Part shown: positions 1-5,984 of the stretch, in pieces
Numbering within the stretch: the first letter of the stretch is position 1
Layout of the letters: every line of letters starts with the position of its first letter
DNA from: Methylobacter sp.
GTDB lineage: Bacteria; Pseudomonadota; Gammaproteobacteria; Methylococcales; Methylomonadaceae
Assembly (NCBI GenBank): GCA_028714995.1
Contig: JAQTLI010000141.1
Coordinates: 1-7,165, forward strand
Reading direction: 5' to 3'
Length of the DNA stretch: 7,165 bases
Notes under the pieces: generated by a model
What the model was told of the DNA's origin: nothing
Databases searched by the model: none
Seen by the model: only the letters and a program-made list of their open reading frames with translations
Translations under genes and position numbers: made by a program

Positions 1-582
1 AGAAATGCCAGTAAGAACTTTATCTTTAACAACCAATGGAGCAGATGTATTGGTCATGCCCAATTTAGGGTCGCCGTTTTGTACGCTCCAGATGCGTTTA
101 CCAGTTTTAGCGTCTAAAGCTGTTAGAACGGTATCAGATTGTTGCAGGAAGATTTTGCCATCGCCATAAGCTAAGCCGCGGTTGACAGTGTCACAGCACA
201 TAACAGGAATAGTTACATCAGCATCTTGAGTTGGTGTGAACTCCCAGATTACAGATTGAGTTTTTTGGTCAATCGCGTAAACAGTGTTAGGGAAAGGCGT
301 GTGGATGTAAAGAACATCATTTACAACCAATGGTCCGCCTTCGTGGCCACGTAGGACACCTGTAGAAAAAGACCATGCTGGTTGTAGATTTTTTACGTTA
401 GTAGCATTGATTTCACTTAGCTTGCTGTAACGGGTACCTGCATAGTCGCCGCCCCACGTTGCCCAGTTAGCTGGGTTCTGGGTTAGTTTTTCAACATCGC
501 TGTTAGCAGTTGAAACCGCTGGTGCAGCTAATATAGCAGCTACACTGGAAGCAAGTAGCCAACTTTTCAAAGGCTTCTTCAT
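1..582 (-). CDS. xoxF: XoxF-type PQQ-dependent methanol dehydrogenase (N-terminal part, runs off window)
   Basis: This is the first 194 codons of a periplasmic quinoprotein that oxidises methanol (to formaldehyde or further), passing electrons to a cytochrome c; XoxF enzymes use a lanthanide with PQQ. The start is an ATG at 582-580, preceded by AGGAGA (590-595) at good spacing. Residues 1-26 form a signal peptide (KK, hydrophobic stretch, cleavage after STA). The mature start NPANWATWGGDYAGTRYSKL and the later GHEGGPLVV, IHTPFPNTVYA and CCDTVNRGLAYGDG are typical of XoxF rather than MxaF. C129-C130 is the vicinal disulfide pair near PQQ, and W113 and W165 end beta-propeller repeats. The frame is intact to the window edge. 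The extra metal-binding Asp that marks lanthanide enzymes lies outside the window, so the XoxF call rests on overall N-terminal similarity. The gene points away from lpxH with a 340-base upstream region. Confidence 0.95.
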   Translation of the reverse strand, partial: MKKPLKSWLLASSVAAILAAPAVSTANSDVEKLTQNPANWATWGGDYAGTRYSKLSEINATNVKNLQPAWSFSTGVLRGHEGGPLVVNDVLYIHTPFPNTVYAIDQKTQSVIWEFTPTQDADVTIPVMCCDTVNRGLAYGDGKIFLQQSDTVLTALDAKTGKRIWSVQNGDPKLGMTNTSAPLVVKDKVLTGIS

Positions 583-718
583 ATATATTTCTCCTGGCAT
601 CCTGTTAATTTGACAGAACTATGATTATGTTTTTAATACTAATATTAGTTTTAGGGTGATTTTTCATGTTTTATGGATACAGGAAATTTTCACTCTAGGA
701 GCCTAAATTTAATGATTT

Positions 719-745
719 TGCCTCAAAAGTCAACTTTTATAGGCA
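719..745. repeat. Interrupted inverted repeat overlapping the putative xoxF -35
   Basis: Reading plus: TGCCT, C, AAAAGT, then CA, then ACTTTT, AT, AGGCA. Both arms pair (6 bp inner and 5 bp outer, with a small internal loop). The inner arms overlap the minus-strand TTGACT at 733-728. No T-run follows on either strand, so an operator or an RNA structure fits better than a terminator. Confidence 0.5.
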
Positions 746-782
746 GTGGCAAGAAGTGGGTGCTATAGTGATTTGATAGAAA

Positions 783-801
783 CAGCGGGTTTGCAGCGGG
801 T
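783..801. repeat. Direct repeat CAGCGGGT x2, 11-bp period
   Basis: Two identical 8-base units, at 783-790 and 794-801, are offset by exactly 11 bp, about one helical turn. On the minus strand they sit where the -35 of a promoter with -10 TATAGC (767-762) would lie. This resembles the tandem half-sites of response regulators, but the binding protein is unknown. Confidence 0.45.
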
Positions 802-925
802 GATGCCAGTTTATTTTGGCATGTAAAGTTACATGATATGGTATTGCCTGAGGTGATGGGGAGGGATATGAATTTAATGACGTTCCCTTTGTTTTTTATT
901 ATTGATGTTATCAAAAGAAAATAGA

Positions 926-1651
926 TTATATGGATTCAATTTGATAGGTGCTGTTGCGCCAGCATAGTATTTCGGCTGCATCCTTTGTCCAGGCAGCAAG
1001 TACAAAGCGTTGGGCAGGCTGGCCATTTATTTCAAAGTCATGAATGGCCGGGCGATGAGTATGTCCATGAATTAAGCGCAAACAGTGGTGTTCGCGCATA
1101 ACATTAATTACGGTGCCTTGATTAACATCCATGATTTCCTGAGTCTTGTTGCGTTTATGGAAGTAGCTGCGAAATCGGTACCAGCGCGCCATTACCAAGC
1201 GGATTATCAATGGTTTTGATAGCACATAGTGCCGCCATTCCGGCGTATGTGATTTGGTGCGAAACGCCTGATAAGGCAGGTCATCGCTACACAGCAGATC
1301 GCCGTGCGTGAGCAAAGTAGGCGTACCCAGTAAATCGATTACGAGATAATCATCGATAAGTGTAACTCCAGTGTCTTCACAAAACTTGTTGCCTAGCAGG
1401 AAGTCACGGTTGCCTTGTTGCAAATAGACTTTTGTACCTGAATTTGTCAGATGCTTGAGTTGTTTCCGGATTTTATTGTTAGGTGGAGTAGGGTCGTCGT
1501 CGCCTATCCAGGCATCGAAAAGATCACCCAGTATATAAACAGCGGCGGCTTTTGGCGCTCTATCCTTGAGGAATGAAAGAAATCGACGAGTGATTTCAGG
1601 TTTTTCCAGTGAGATATGCAGGTCTGAAATAAACAGAATTTCTTTGTTCAA
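926..1651 (-). CDS. lpxH: UDP-2,3-diacylglucosamine diphosphatase LpxH
   Basis: LpxH hydrolyses UDP-2,3-diacylglucosamine to lipid X and UMP, the fourth step of lipid A synthesis, as a peripheral inner-membrane calcineurin-like metallophosphoesterase. The metal-binding motifs are all present in order: SDLH (D10, H12), GDLFDAW (D43), GNRD (N81), THGD (H116) and HGHTH near residue 197. IMDVNQ and HGHTHRPAIH are LpxH signatures. The frame extends upstream to a GTG at 1723, which would add 24 residues (MRSRKSLCLARFNSPSKQLP...). That extension is unlike LpxH and would be encoded by the hairpin behind the cyclophilin gene. I therefore prefer the TTG at 1651-1649, giving 241 residues, close to the 240 of E. 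coli LpxH and starting just before the first metal motif. The Shine-Dalgarno there is weak (GAG, 6 bases upstream). The gene probably shares a transcript with the cyclophilin gene 86 bases upstream. Confidence 0.93.
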   Translation of the reverse strand: MNKEILFISDLHISLEKPEITRRFLSFLKDRAPKAAAVYILGDLFDAWIGDDDPTPPNNKIRKQLKHLTNSGTKVYLQQGNRDFLLGNKFCEDTGVTLIDDYLVIDLLGTPTLLTHGDLLCSDDLPYQAFRTKSHTPEWRHYVLSKPLIIRLVMARWYRFRSYFHKRNKTQEIMDVNQGTVINVMREHHCLRLIHGHTHRPAIHDFEINGQPAQRFVLAAWTKDAAEILCWRNSTYQIESI

Positions 1652-1693
1652 TGGGTGCTCAGTTGGCAGTTGTTTGGATGGGCTATTGAAACG

Positions 1694-1729
1694 CGCGAGG
1701 CACAAGCTTTTTCTGCTTCGCACCTCGCG
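1694..1729 (-). terminator. Strong intercistronic hairpin after the cyclophilin gene (possible attenuator)
   Basis: Arms CGCGAGG (1694-1700) and CCTCGCG (1723-1729) continue inward to AAGC (1704-1707)/GCTT (1715-1718). In the minus-strand RNA the two inner mismatches become G-U wobbles, giving about 14 pairs with one bulge and a 7-base A-rich loop; the plus-strand RNA would have C/A mismatches instead. The hairpin begins 8 bases after the cyclophilin stop. Only three U's follow on the minus strand (four T's follow in plus), so termination is probably partial. An mRNA-stabilising or attenuating role is equally possible. Confidence 0.5.
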
Positions 1730-1737
1730 TTTTACGC

Positions 1738-2319
1738 TTATTTTACGACTTCTGCTTTTTCGATAACGATGTTTGTTTTAGGCACATCCTGATGTCCGCC
1801 ACGGTTGCCTGTAGGTTGTTTAGCCATTTCATCGACAATATCCATGCCTTCAATAACTTCTCCAAATACAGCGTATCCCCAGCCACTAGGTGTGGGACTG
1901 GTATAATTTAGGAATGCATTATCCTTATAATTGATAAAGAATTGAGCTGTTGCAGAATCAGGAACGTTGGTGCGAGCCATGGCCAGCGTGCCACGTTTGT
2001 TTGGCAGACCGTTATCGGCTTCATTTTTGATAGCGCCATGGACGGCTTTTTGGTTGAAATCAGTGTCAAAACCACCGCCTTGCGCCATGAATCCTGGAAT
2101 TATGCGATGGAAAATAGTGCCGTTGTAAAAGCCTTCATTAACATAAGTTAGAAAATTTGCAGATGAAATAGGCGCTTTTTCAGTATTCAGCTGAATAATG
2201 ATTTCACCCAGATTGGTTGTTAATTTAACTTTTGTTTGTGTGTCAGACATTTTGTTTTCCGTTGCAAATGAGAGTGTTGTGGTTAAAAACAGCATCATAG
2301 AAAGCATGAGGATGCGCAT
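1738..2319 (-). CDS. Periplasmic cyclophilin-type peptidyl-prolyl cis-trans isomerase
   Basis: This 193-residue PpiA/PpiB-family cyclophilin catalyses cis-trans isomerisation of Xaa-Pro bonds during folding. Residues 1-19 (MRILMLSMMLFLTTTLSFA) look like a signal peptide with cleavage after SFA, so a periplasmic, PpiA-like location is predicted. The catalytic segment FHRIIPGFMAQGGG holds R72, F77 and Q80, and ARTNVPDSATAQFFIN (115-130) forms the rest of the active site. F136 stands where eukaryotic cyclophilin A has the cyclosporin-contacting Trp, as in other bacterial enzymes. The start ATG at 2319-2317 has AAGGA six bases upstream. A second in-frame ATG (M24, KMSDTQTK) follows the signal peptide and could give a cytosolic form. 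The body of the sequence is about as close to PpiB as to PpiA, so I give no symbol. The gene is divergent from cysS and upstream of lpxH. Confidence 0.95.
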   Translation of the reverse strand: MRILMLSMMLFLTTTLSFATENKMSDTQTKVKLTTNLGEIIIQLNTEKAPISSANFLTYVNEGFYNGTIFHRIIPGFMAQGGGFDTDFNQKAVHGAIKNEADNGLPNKRGTLAMARTNVPDSATAQFFINYKDNAFLNYTSPTPSGWGYAVFGEVIEGMDIVDEMAKQPTGNRGGHQDVPKTNIVIEKAEVVK

Positions 2320-2457
2320 GATTTTTCCTTGTATAGAGATGCAAAAGACGAATTCTATGTGTTTTTGTCTTGAAAGAGAAGCATGCGCTTGGTAGATTGT
2401 GCCGTTTTGTTTCTAACTGACCTCGATTTATCGGTAACCTTGTTACTATAGTGGCCG

Positions 2458-2487
2458 TTGTGTGCAAATATTGCGTAACTGTATAAT
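2458..2487 (+). promoter_or_regulatory. Sigma70-like promoter for cysS
   Basis: A perfect -10 TATAAT (2482-2487) has a -35-like TTGTGT (2458-2463) 18 bp upstream. Transcription would start around 2493-2496, only a few bases before the ATG at 2498. The same 178-base region must also hold the divergent cyclophilin promoter, for which I see no clear boxes. Confidence 0.6.
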
Positions 2488-2497
2488 TTAAATAACT

Positions 2498-3913
2498 ATG
2501 TTAAAAATATATAACACCCTGACTCGGAAAAAAGAACTGTTTCAGCCACTGGAAGCAGGCAAAGTCGGCATGTATGTCTGTGGCATGACGGTTTATGATT
2601 ATTGTCATATCGGCCATGCCCGCGTCATGGTGGTGTTCGACACGGTAGCGCGTTATTTGCGCTATAAGAAATATGACCTGACCTACGTGCGCAACATTAC
2701 CGATATTGATGACAAAATTATCCAGCGGGCTATCGAAAACGGTGAAGAATTCGGCAAGTTAACCGAACGTTTTATCGACGCCATGCACGAAGATGAGCGA
2801 GCGCTGGCTGTTTTGCCGCCAGACCTTGAGCCGAGAGCAACGCAGTCTATCCCCGATATTATCGCCATGATTGAAGCTTTAATAAATAAAGGGCTGGCTT
2901 ATGTTGGCACGAATGGCGATGTGTTTTATTCCGTGACCAAGTTTAAAAACTACGGTCAATTATCCGGTAAGAATCTGGACGATCTGCAAGCCGGAGAGCG
3001 GGTCGATGTTGATCTGGCAAAGCGCAATCCGATGGATTTTGTGTTGTGGAAGATGGCCAAAGCCAATGAACCAGCATGGGAATCGCCCTGGGGTTTAGGT
3101 CGTCCCGGTTGGCATATAGAATGTTCGGCGATGTCTACCTGTTGTCTGGGTAATCATTTTGATATTCACGGCGGCGGCATGGATTTGCAGTTTCCGCACC
3201 ATGAAAATGAGATTGCCCAGTCAGAAGGTGCGACCGGCGAGAAGTTTGTCAACGTGTGGATGCATAACGGCTTTGTGCGTATCAATGAAGAAAAAATGTC
3301 CAAGTCGTTGGGTAACTTCTTTACCGTGCGTGAAGTGCTGGAGCGCTATCGACCGGAAATCATACGTTTTTTTATTCTTTCCAGCCATTACCGCAGTCCT
3401 TTGAATTATTCGGATGAACAATTGAATGACTCAGCAGCCGGATTAACACGGTTTTATACTGCATTACGCGGCGTAAGCATGAAGGAAAAGGAAGATAACT
3501 TTGATCTGGGCATGAATGAGGTCTCTTTTGAAAAAGCAATGGATGATGATTTCAACACTCCTAAAGCGATAGCGGTATTATTTGATTTAGTCACAGGAAT
3601 TAATAAAGCAAAAAAAGAAAATAATCCTGAAAAAGCCTCGGCATTGGCAGCTAATTTAAAGCATTTAGGCGGTTTGCTGGGAATTTTGCAGGATGATCCT
3701 GAAGCGTTTTTGAAGGGCGTATCCCATACAGCAGACGCTAAAACCGGAGCTCTTGAGATTGAACAACAAATTCAATCTCGAATAGATGCTCGAATAGAGG
3801 CAAAAAAATCTAAAAACTGGGCTTTGGCCGATCAAATCCGCGATGAATTGAAACAGCAGGGCGTAATTTTGGAAGATGCACCTGATGGCACAACCAGTTG
3901 GCGGCGCGAATAG
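2498..3913 (+). CDS. cysS: Cysteinyl-tRNA synthetase
   Basis: CysRS is a cytoplasmic class I synthetase that charges tRNA-Cys with cysteine using ATP. The 471 residues match the family length (E. coli 461). The start MLKIYNTLTRKKE aligns directly with known CysS N-termini, confirming the ATG at 2498. C28 (YVCGMTVYD) is the first zinc ligand, HIGH is at 37-40, and the other zinc ligands lie in GRPGWHIECSAM and FPHHENEIAQS. KMSKS is at 266-270 in EEKMSKSLGNFFTV. The C-terminal anticodon-binding region ends with ILEDAPDGTTSWRR. No Shine-Dalgarno precedes the start; the upstream bases are AT-rich and contain the -10 box, so the mRNA may be nearly leaderless. No frameshift or truncation is seen. 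Confidence 0.97.
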   Translation: MLKIYNTLTRKKELFQPLEAGKVGMYVCGMTVYDYCHIGHARVMVVFDTVARYLRYKKYDLTYVRNITDIDDKIIQRAIENGEEFGKLTERFIDAMHEDERALAVLPPDLEPRATQSIPDIIAMIEALINKGLAYVGTNGDVFYSVTKFKNYGQLSGKNLDDLQAGERVDVDLAKRNPMDFVLWKMAKANEPAWESPWGLGRPGWHIECSAMSTCCLGNHFDIHGGGMDLQFPHHENEIAQSEGATGEKFVNVWMHNGFVRINEEKMSKSLGNFFTVREVLERYRPEIIRFFILSSHYRSPLNYSDEQLNDSAAGLTRFYTALRGVSMKEKEDNFDLGMNEVSFEKAMDDDFNTPKAIAVLFDLVTGINKAKKENNPEKASALAANLKHLGGLLGILQDDPEAFLKGVSHTADAKTGALEIEQQIQSRIDARIEAKKSKNWALADQIRDELKQQGVILEDAPDGTTSWRRE

Positions 3914-3934
3914 CCTTCTAAATAACAGAAGTGT

Positions 3935-3960
3935 GTAGGCAGGGTTAGCGTAACCCGACA
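3935..3960 (+). repeat. REP-like palindrome (GTAG head) between cysS and fchA
   Basis: GTAG (3935-3938) is followed by GGGTTA-GCG-TAACCC (3942-3956), a perfect 6-bp stem. A GTAG/GGAG tetranucleotide beside a short GC-rich palindrome is the form of REP sequences mobilised by RAYT (IS200/IS605-like) transposases. Only one copy is in the window. It could also serve as an mRNA-end hairpin for cysS, but no T-run follows. Confidence 0.5.
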
Positions 3961-3994
3961 ACCGTAGCTAAATTGATAACAGAGAAGTTACAGC

Positions 3995-4624
3995 ATGAGT
4001 GAAATAAAAGATAAATCAATTCAGGTCTTCCTTGATGAATTGGCCAGTAAATCGCCTACACCGGGTGGTGGTAGTGCAGCAGCAGTCATGGGTGCACAGG
4101 CAGCTGCTTTAGTCAGCATGGTTTGTAATCTGACTATCGGAAAACCTAAGTATATTGAGGTCGAAGCTGAAATGCAGGCGTTGCTGGAAAAATCGGAAGC
4201 CCTGCGTGAAAAACTGACCGGCATGATTAAAGCGGATGTCGATGTGTTTGATCGCTTAATGGCTACCTACGGTTTGCCAAAAGAAAGTGATGAAGAAAAA
4301 GCAGCCCGTAGCGAGGCGATTCAGGCAGTATTAAAAGAAGCTACAGCTGTTCCTTTGGATTGCGCGCGCGCGTGTGCTGAAACCATTGCGTTAAGCCGAA
4401 TTGCCGCAGAAAAAGGTAATGTTGGCGTTATCAGTGATGCAGGTGTTGCGGTAATGGCAAGTTACGGTGCATTGAAAAGTGCCGCTTTAAATGTCTATAT
4501 TAATGCAGGTGGCCTAAAAGATAGAATATTTGCCGAGGCAAAGCTGGCTGAACTGGAGACGATTCTGAATGGCGTTGATGTGGCTACAGAAGAAGTTTAT
4601 CAAATCGTAAAGGCCAAACTGTAA
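3995..4624 (+). CDS. fchA: Methenyltetrahydrofolate cyclohydrolase (cyclodeaminase/cyclohydrolase family)
   Basis: This is a 209-residue, all-helical protein of the formiminotransferase-cyclodeaminase C-terminal domain family. In methylotrophs the stand-alone form, FchA, interconverts 5,10-methenyl-H4F and 10-formyl-H4F, linking formate to methylene-H4F for serine-cycle or other C1 assimilation and supplying purine synthesis. The N-terminal SPTPGGGSAAAVMGAQAAAL (residues 20-39) is the family signature, and the C-terminal SDAGVAVMASYGALKSAALN is also typical. No formiminotransferase domain is present, so histidine degradation is unlikely; the nearby methanol dehydrogenase favours the C1 role. 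The ATG at 3995 has GAGAAG about eight bases upstream. It lies 81 bases after cysS, past a REP-like palindrome, and may be cotranscribed. A glutamate formiminotransferase partner or another cyclodeaminase activity cannot be excluded from the sequence alone. Confidence 0.88.
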   Translation: MSEIKDKSIQVFLDELASKSPTPGGGSAAAVMGAQAAALVSMVCNLTIGKPKYIEVEAEMQALLEKSEALREKLTGMIKADVDVFDRLMATYGLPKESDEEKAARSEAIQAVLKEATAVPLDCARACAETIALSRIAAEKGNVGVISDAGVAVMASYGALKSAALNVYINAGGLKDRIFAEAKLAELETILNGVDVATEEVYQIVKAKL

Positions 4625-4640
4625 GCATCAACGATGAGAC

Positions 4641-4660
4641 GATTATTTTGAGAAATAATC
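4641..4660 (+). repeat. Perfect 8-bp AT-rich hairpin after fchA
   Basis: GATTATTT (4641-4648) and AAATAATC (4653-4660) form a perfect stem around a 4-base loop, 16 bases after the fchA stop. No T-run follows, so it is a weak terminator at best; end protection of the fchA mRNA is possible. Confidence 0.45.
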
Positions 4661-4679
4661 ATGTTAAAACAAAAAAGAG

Positions 4680-4708
4680 TTGACGATACGGAGACGCATC
4701 GTTATCAT
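4680..4708 (+). promoter_or_regulatory. Sigma70 promoter of the tRNA cluster
   Basis: -35 TTGACG (4680-4685) and -10 TATCAT (4703-4708) are separated by exactly 17 bp. The predicted start near 4715 leaves a leader of about 44 bases before tRNA-Pro, to be removed by RNase processing. No other gene lies between, so this most likely drives all three tRNAs. Confidence 0.75.
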
Positions 4709-4758
4709 AGACAGCTCTTCAAGGGTGGTTGAAAAACAAGCCATTAACAGGAGATTGT

Positions 4759-4835
4759 CGGGGTATAGCGCAGTTTGGTAGCGCGCCTGCTTTGGGAGCA
4801 GGATGTCGGGAGTTCGAATCTCTCTACCCCGACCA
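4759..4835 (+). tRNA. tRNA-Pro (anticodon TGG)
   Basis: This is a 77-base cloverleaf. The acceptor CGGGGTA pairs with TACCCCG, followed by discriminator A and an encoded CCA. The anticodon stem CCTGC/GCAGG holds loop TTTGGGA with anticodon TGG, which reads CCN proline codons. The T arm has GTTCGAATC. It is first in the cluster, five bases before tRNA-Arg. Confidence 0.97.
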
Positions 4836-4840
4836 ATTTA

Positions 4841-4917
4841 GCGCTTGTAGCTCAACCGGATAGAGCACCGGCCTTCTAAGCCGGGGGTCGCAGGTTCGAG
4901 TCCTGCCAAGCGCACCA
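4841..4917 (+). tRNA. tRNA-Arg (anticodon TCT)
   Basis: This is a 77-base cloverleaf. The acceptor GCGCTTG pairs with CAAGCGC, followed by discriminator A and an encoded CCA. The anticodon stem CCGGC/GCCGG holds loop CTTCTAA with anticodon TCT, decoding AGA and AGG. The T arm has GGTTCGAGTCC. It is second in the cluster, 18 bases before tRNA-His. Confidence 0.97.
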
Positions 4918-4935
4918 TCGTATTACCATCATTAT

Positions 4936-5012
4936 GGTGAGCGTAGCTCAGTCGGTAGAGCCCCGGATTGTGATTCCGGTTGTCGTGGGTTCGAGCCCCA
5001 TCGTTCACCCCA
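4936..5012 (+). tRNA. tRNA-His (anticodon GTG)
   Basis: The acceptor GTGAGCG (4937-4943) pairs with CGTTCAC with one G-T wobble. G4936 supplies the extra G(-1) that pairs with discriminator C5009, the histidine identity feature, and CCA is encoded. The anticodon stem CCGGA/TCCGG holds loop TTGTGAT with anticodon GTG. The 3' end abuts the integrase pseudogene by 13 bases, suggesting this tRNA gene was an element integration site. Confidence 0.97.
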
Positions 5013-5025
5013 TTAAATCAAGCAG

Positions 5026-5954
5026 TTAAACGTTGTTTACATCAGCAGCATTTTTACCTGCAATCGATTTTACAAATTTTTAATTTCCAGCAAACTTGGC
5101 TAAATGTTCAGGCGCCAAGTGGGCGTATCGCTGTATCATCTTATAACTTGCCAAATCGCCCAATTCTTTCAGAATATCAAGTGGTGTTCCATTTTGCACA
5201 TGCCAGCTTGCCTAAGTATGGCGTAAATCATACTACCTAAACCGTTCAATGCCAGCATGTTTTAGTGCTTTGAGTACGGCTACAACATCATCATTTAACA
5301 ATACACCAATCGCTTTTGCAGTCTTGGCTTGGTCAGGACGAATCCAGGCGGCAGCATGTCGTTGCATGTCAATTTGCTGTCATGTCAGTTGCAGGACATT
5401 GGATTCTCTTAAGCCCGTTGTCAAGATAAACCGTACTATTGCTCCTAAGTGTGCCGCAAGTTTTGTTATCAATCGTACTGGGGTTAACCAACGTATTCTG
5501 ACGTTGGTTTTCTTGGATACACTAATATGTGGTTTGGTTTCCAGTCATTGCCATTCCTTCACAGCTTAATTCAGAATGGTATTGATCACAGGTGACATGA
5601 TTCATTCTGGTTTTGCGTACACCTTCTTTGAGTGGGGCACCAATAATCGATTCGATAATGGTCTTGTCAATACTATGCAAATACTTGTTGTCTAGGTGTT
5701 GTGCAATTCAGCGCAGCATGGTTTTATTATCATTAATGCTGTTTTATCTGCTTTTTGCAAGTATCTGACGACGTCTTCCTGCCAAATATAAGTTTGTTTT
5801 TCGCCTTCTTCGAGTTGGGCTCAGTTTTTTGCTTTAACTTTATCTGCTATTTTTTGTGCCTTGGTTTTGTCAGTGGTGCCGGTAGACTCGGTATATTGCT
5901 GTGCCACTAAATTATAGATTTGTAATACCAGATTTCGTTACGTTTAAAGGTCAT
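5026..5954 (-). pseudogene. Decayed tyrosine recombinase (phage/island integrase)
   Basis: Reading minus across several frames gives a recognisable integrase: MTFKRNEIWYY at 5954, TESTGTTDKTKAQKIADKVKAKN, YLHSIDKTIIESIIGAPLKE, VKEWQWLETKPHISVSKK, FILTTGLRESNVLQL (the box I Arg), AWIRPDQAKTAKAIGV, then YDLRHT, GTPLDILKELGD and YAHLAPEHLAKFAG near the C-terminus (catalytic Tyr in RYAH). It is broken by at least two frameshifts, by stops including four at positions that are Trp in the family (KN*AQ, LR*IAQ, LT*QQID, RHT*AS), and by an apparent internal deletion between AVLKA and LKHAGIE. The HxxR box reads YDLR, so the catalytic His is also lost. The last open stop before tRNA-His is at 5028-5026. 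It is dead, and it is the likely driver of an ancient insertion at tRNA-His. Confidence 0.88.
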
Positions 5955-5984
5955 TGAGTTTCTCACTTTTTGTGCAGCTATCCG

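Larger units (their letters stand above)
583..925 (-). promoter_or_regulatory. xoxF upstream region, dense in dyads and direct repeats
   Basis: No convincing gene lies here; a 63-codon minus frame (723-914) has no recognisable content. On the minus strand two promoter candidates face xoxF. One has -35 TTGACT (733-728) and -10 TAAATT (711-706), 16 bp apart. The other has -10 TATAGC (767-762), with its -35 position covered by an 11-bp-phased direct repeat (CAGCGGGT at 783-790 and 794-801 on the plus strand). Inverted repeats are CTGTTAA/TTGACAG (602-616, one mismatch), ACTAATATTAGT (638-649), TAGG/CCTA (696-705), a long dyad 719-745, ATGCCA/TGGCAT (803-822) and CATGTAA/TTACATG (820-835). No U-tract terminator for lpxH was found. 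That this is regulatory DNA for xoxF is inference from position and symmetry. Confidence 0.5.

Noticed and set aside
1..582. MxaF (calcium methanol dehydrogenase) as an alternative to XoxF
   Set aside because: The mature N-terminus and the region around the Cys-Cys pair match XoxF, not the MxaF pattern.
723..914. 63-codon minus-strand frame between lpxH and xoxF
   Set aside because: It has no recognisable domain, no clear ribosome site, and overlaps the dyads and promoter candidates of xoxF.
4980..5569. Two plus-strand frames (4980-5240 and 5249-5569)
   Set aside because: The first begins inside tRNA-His. Both lie antisense to the integrase pseudogene and their products have no coherent character.
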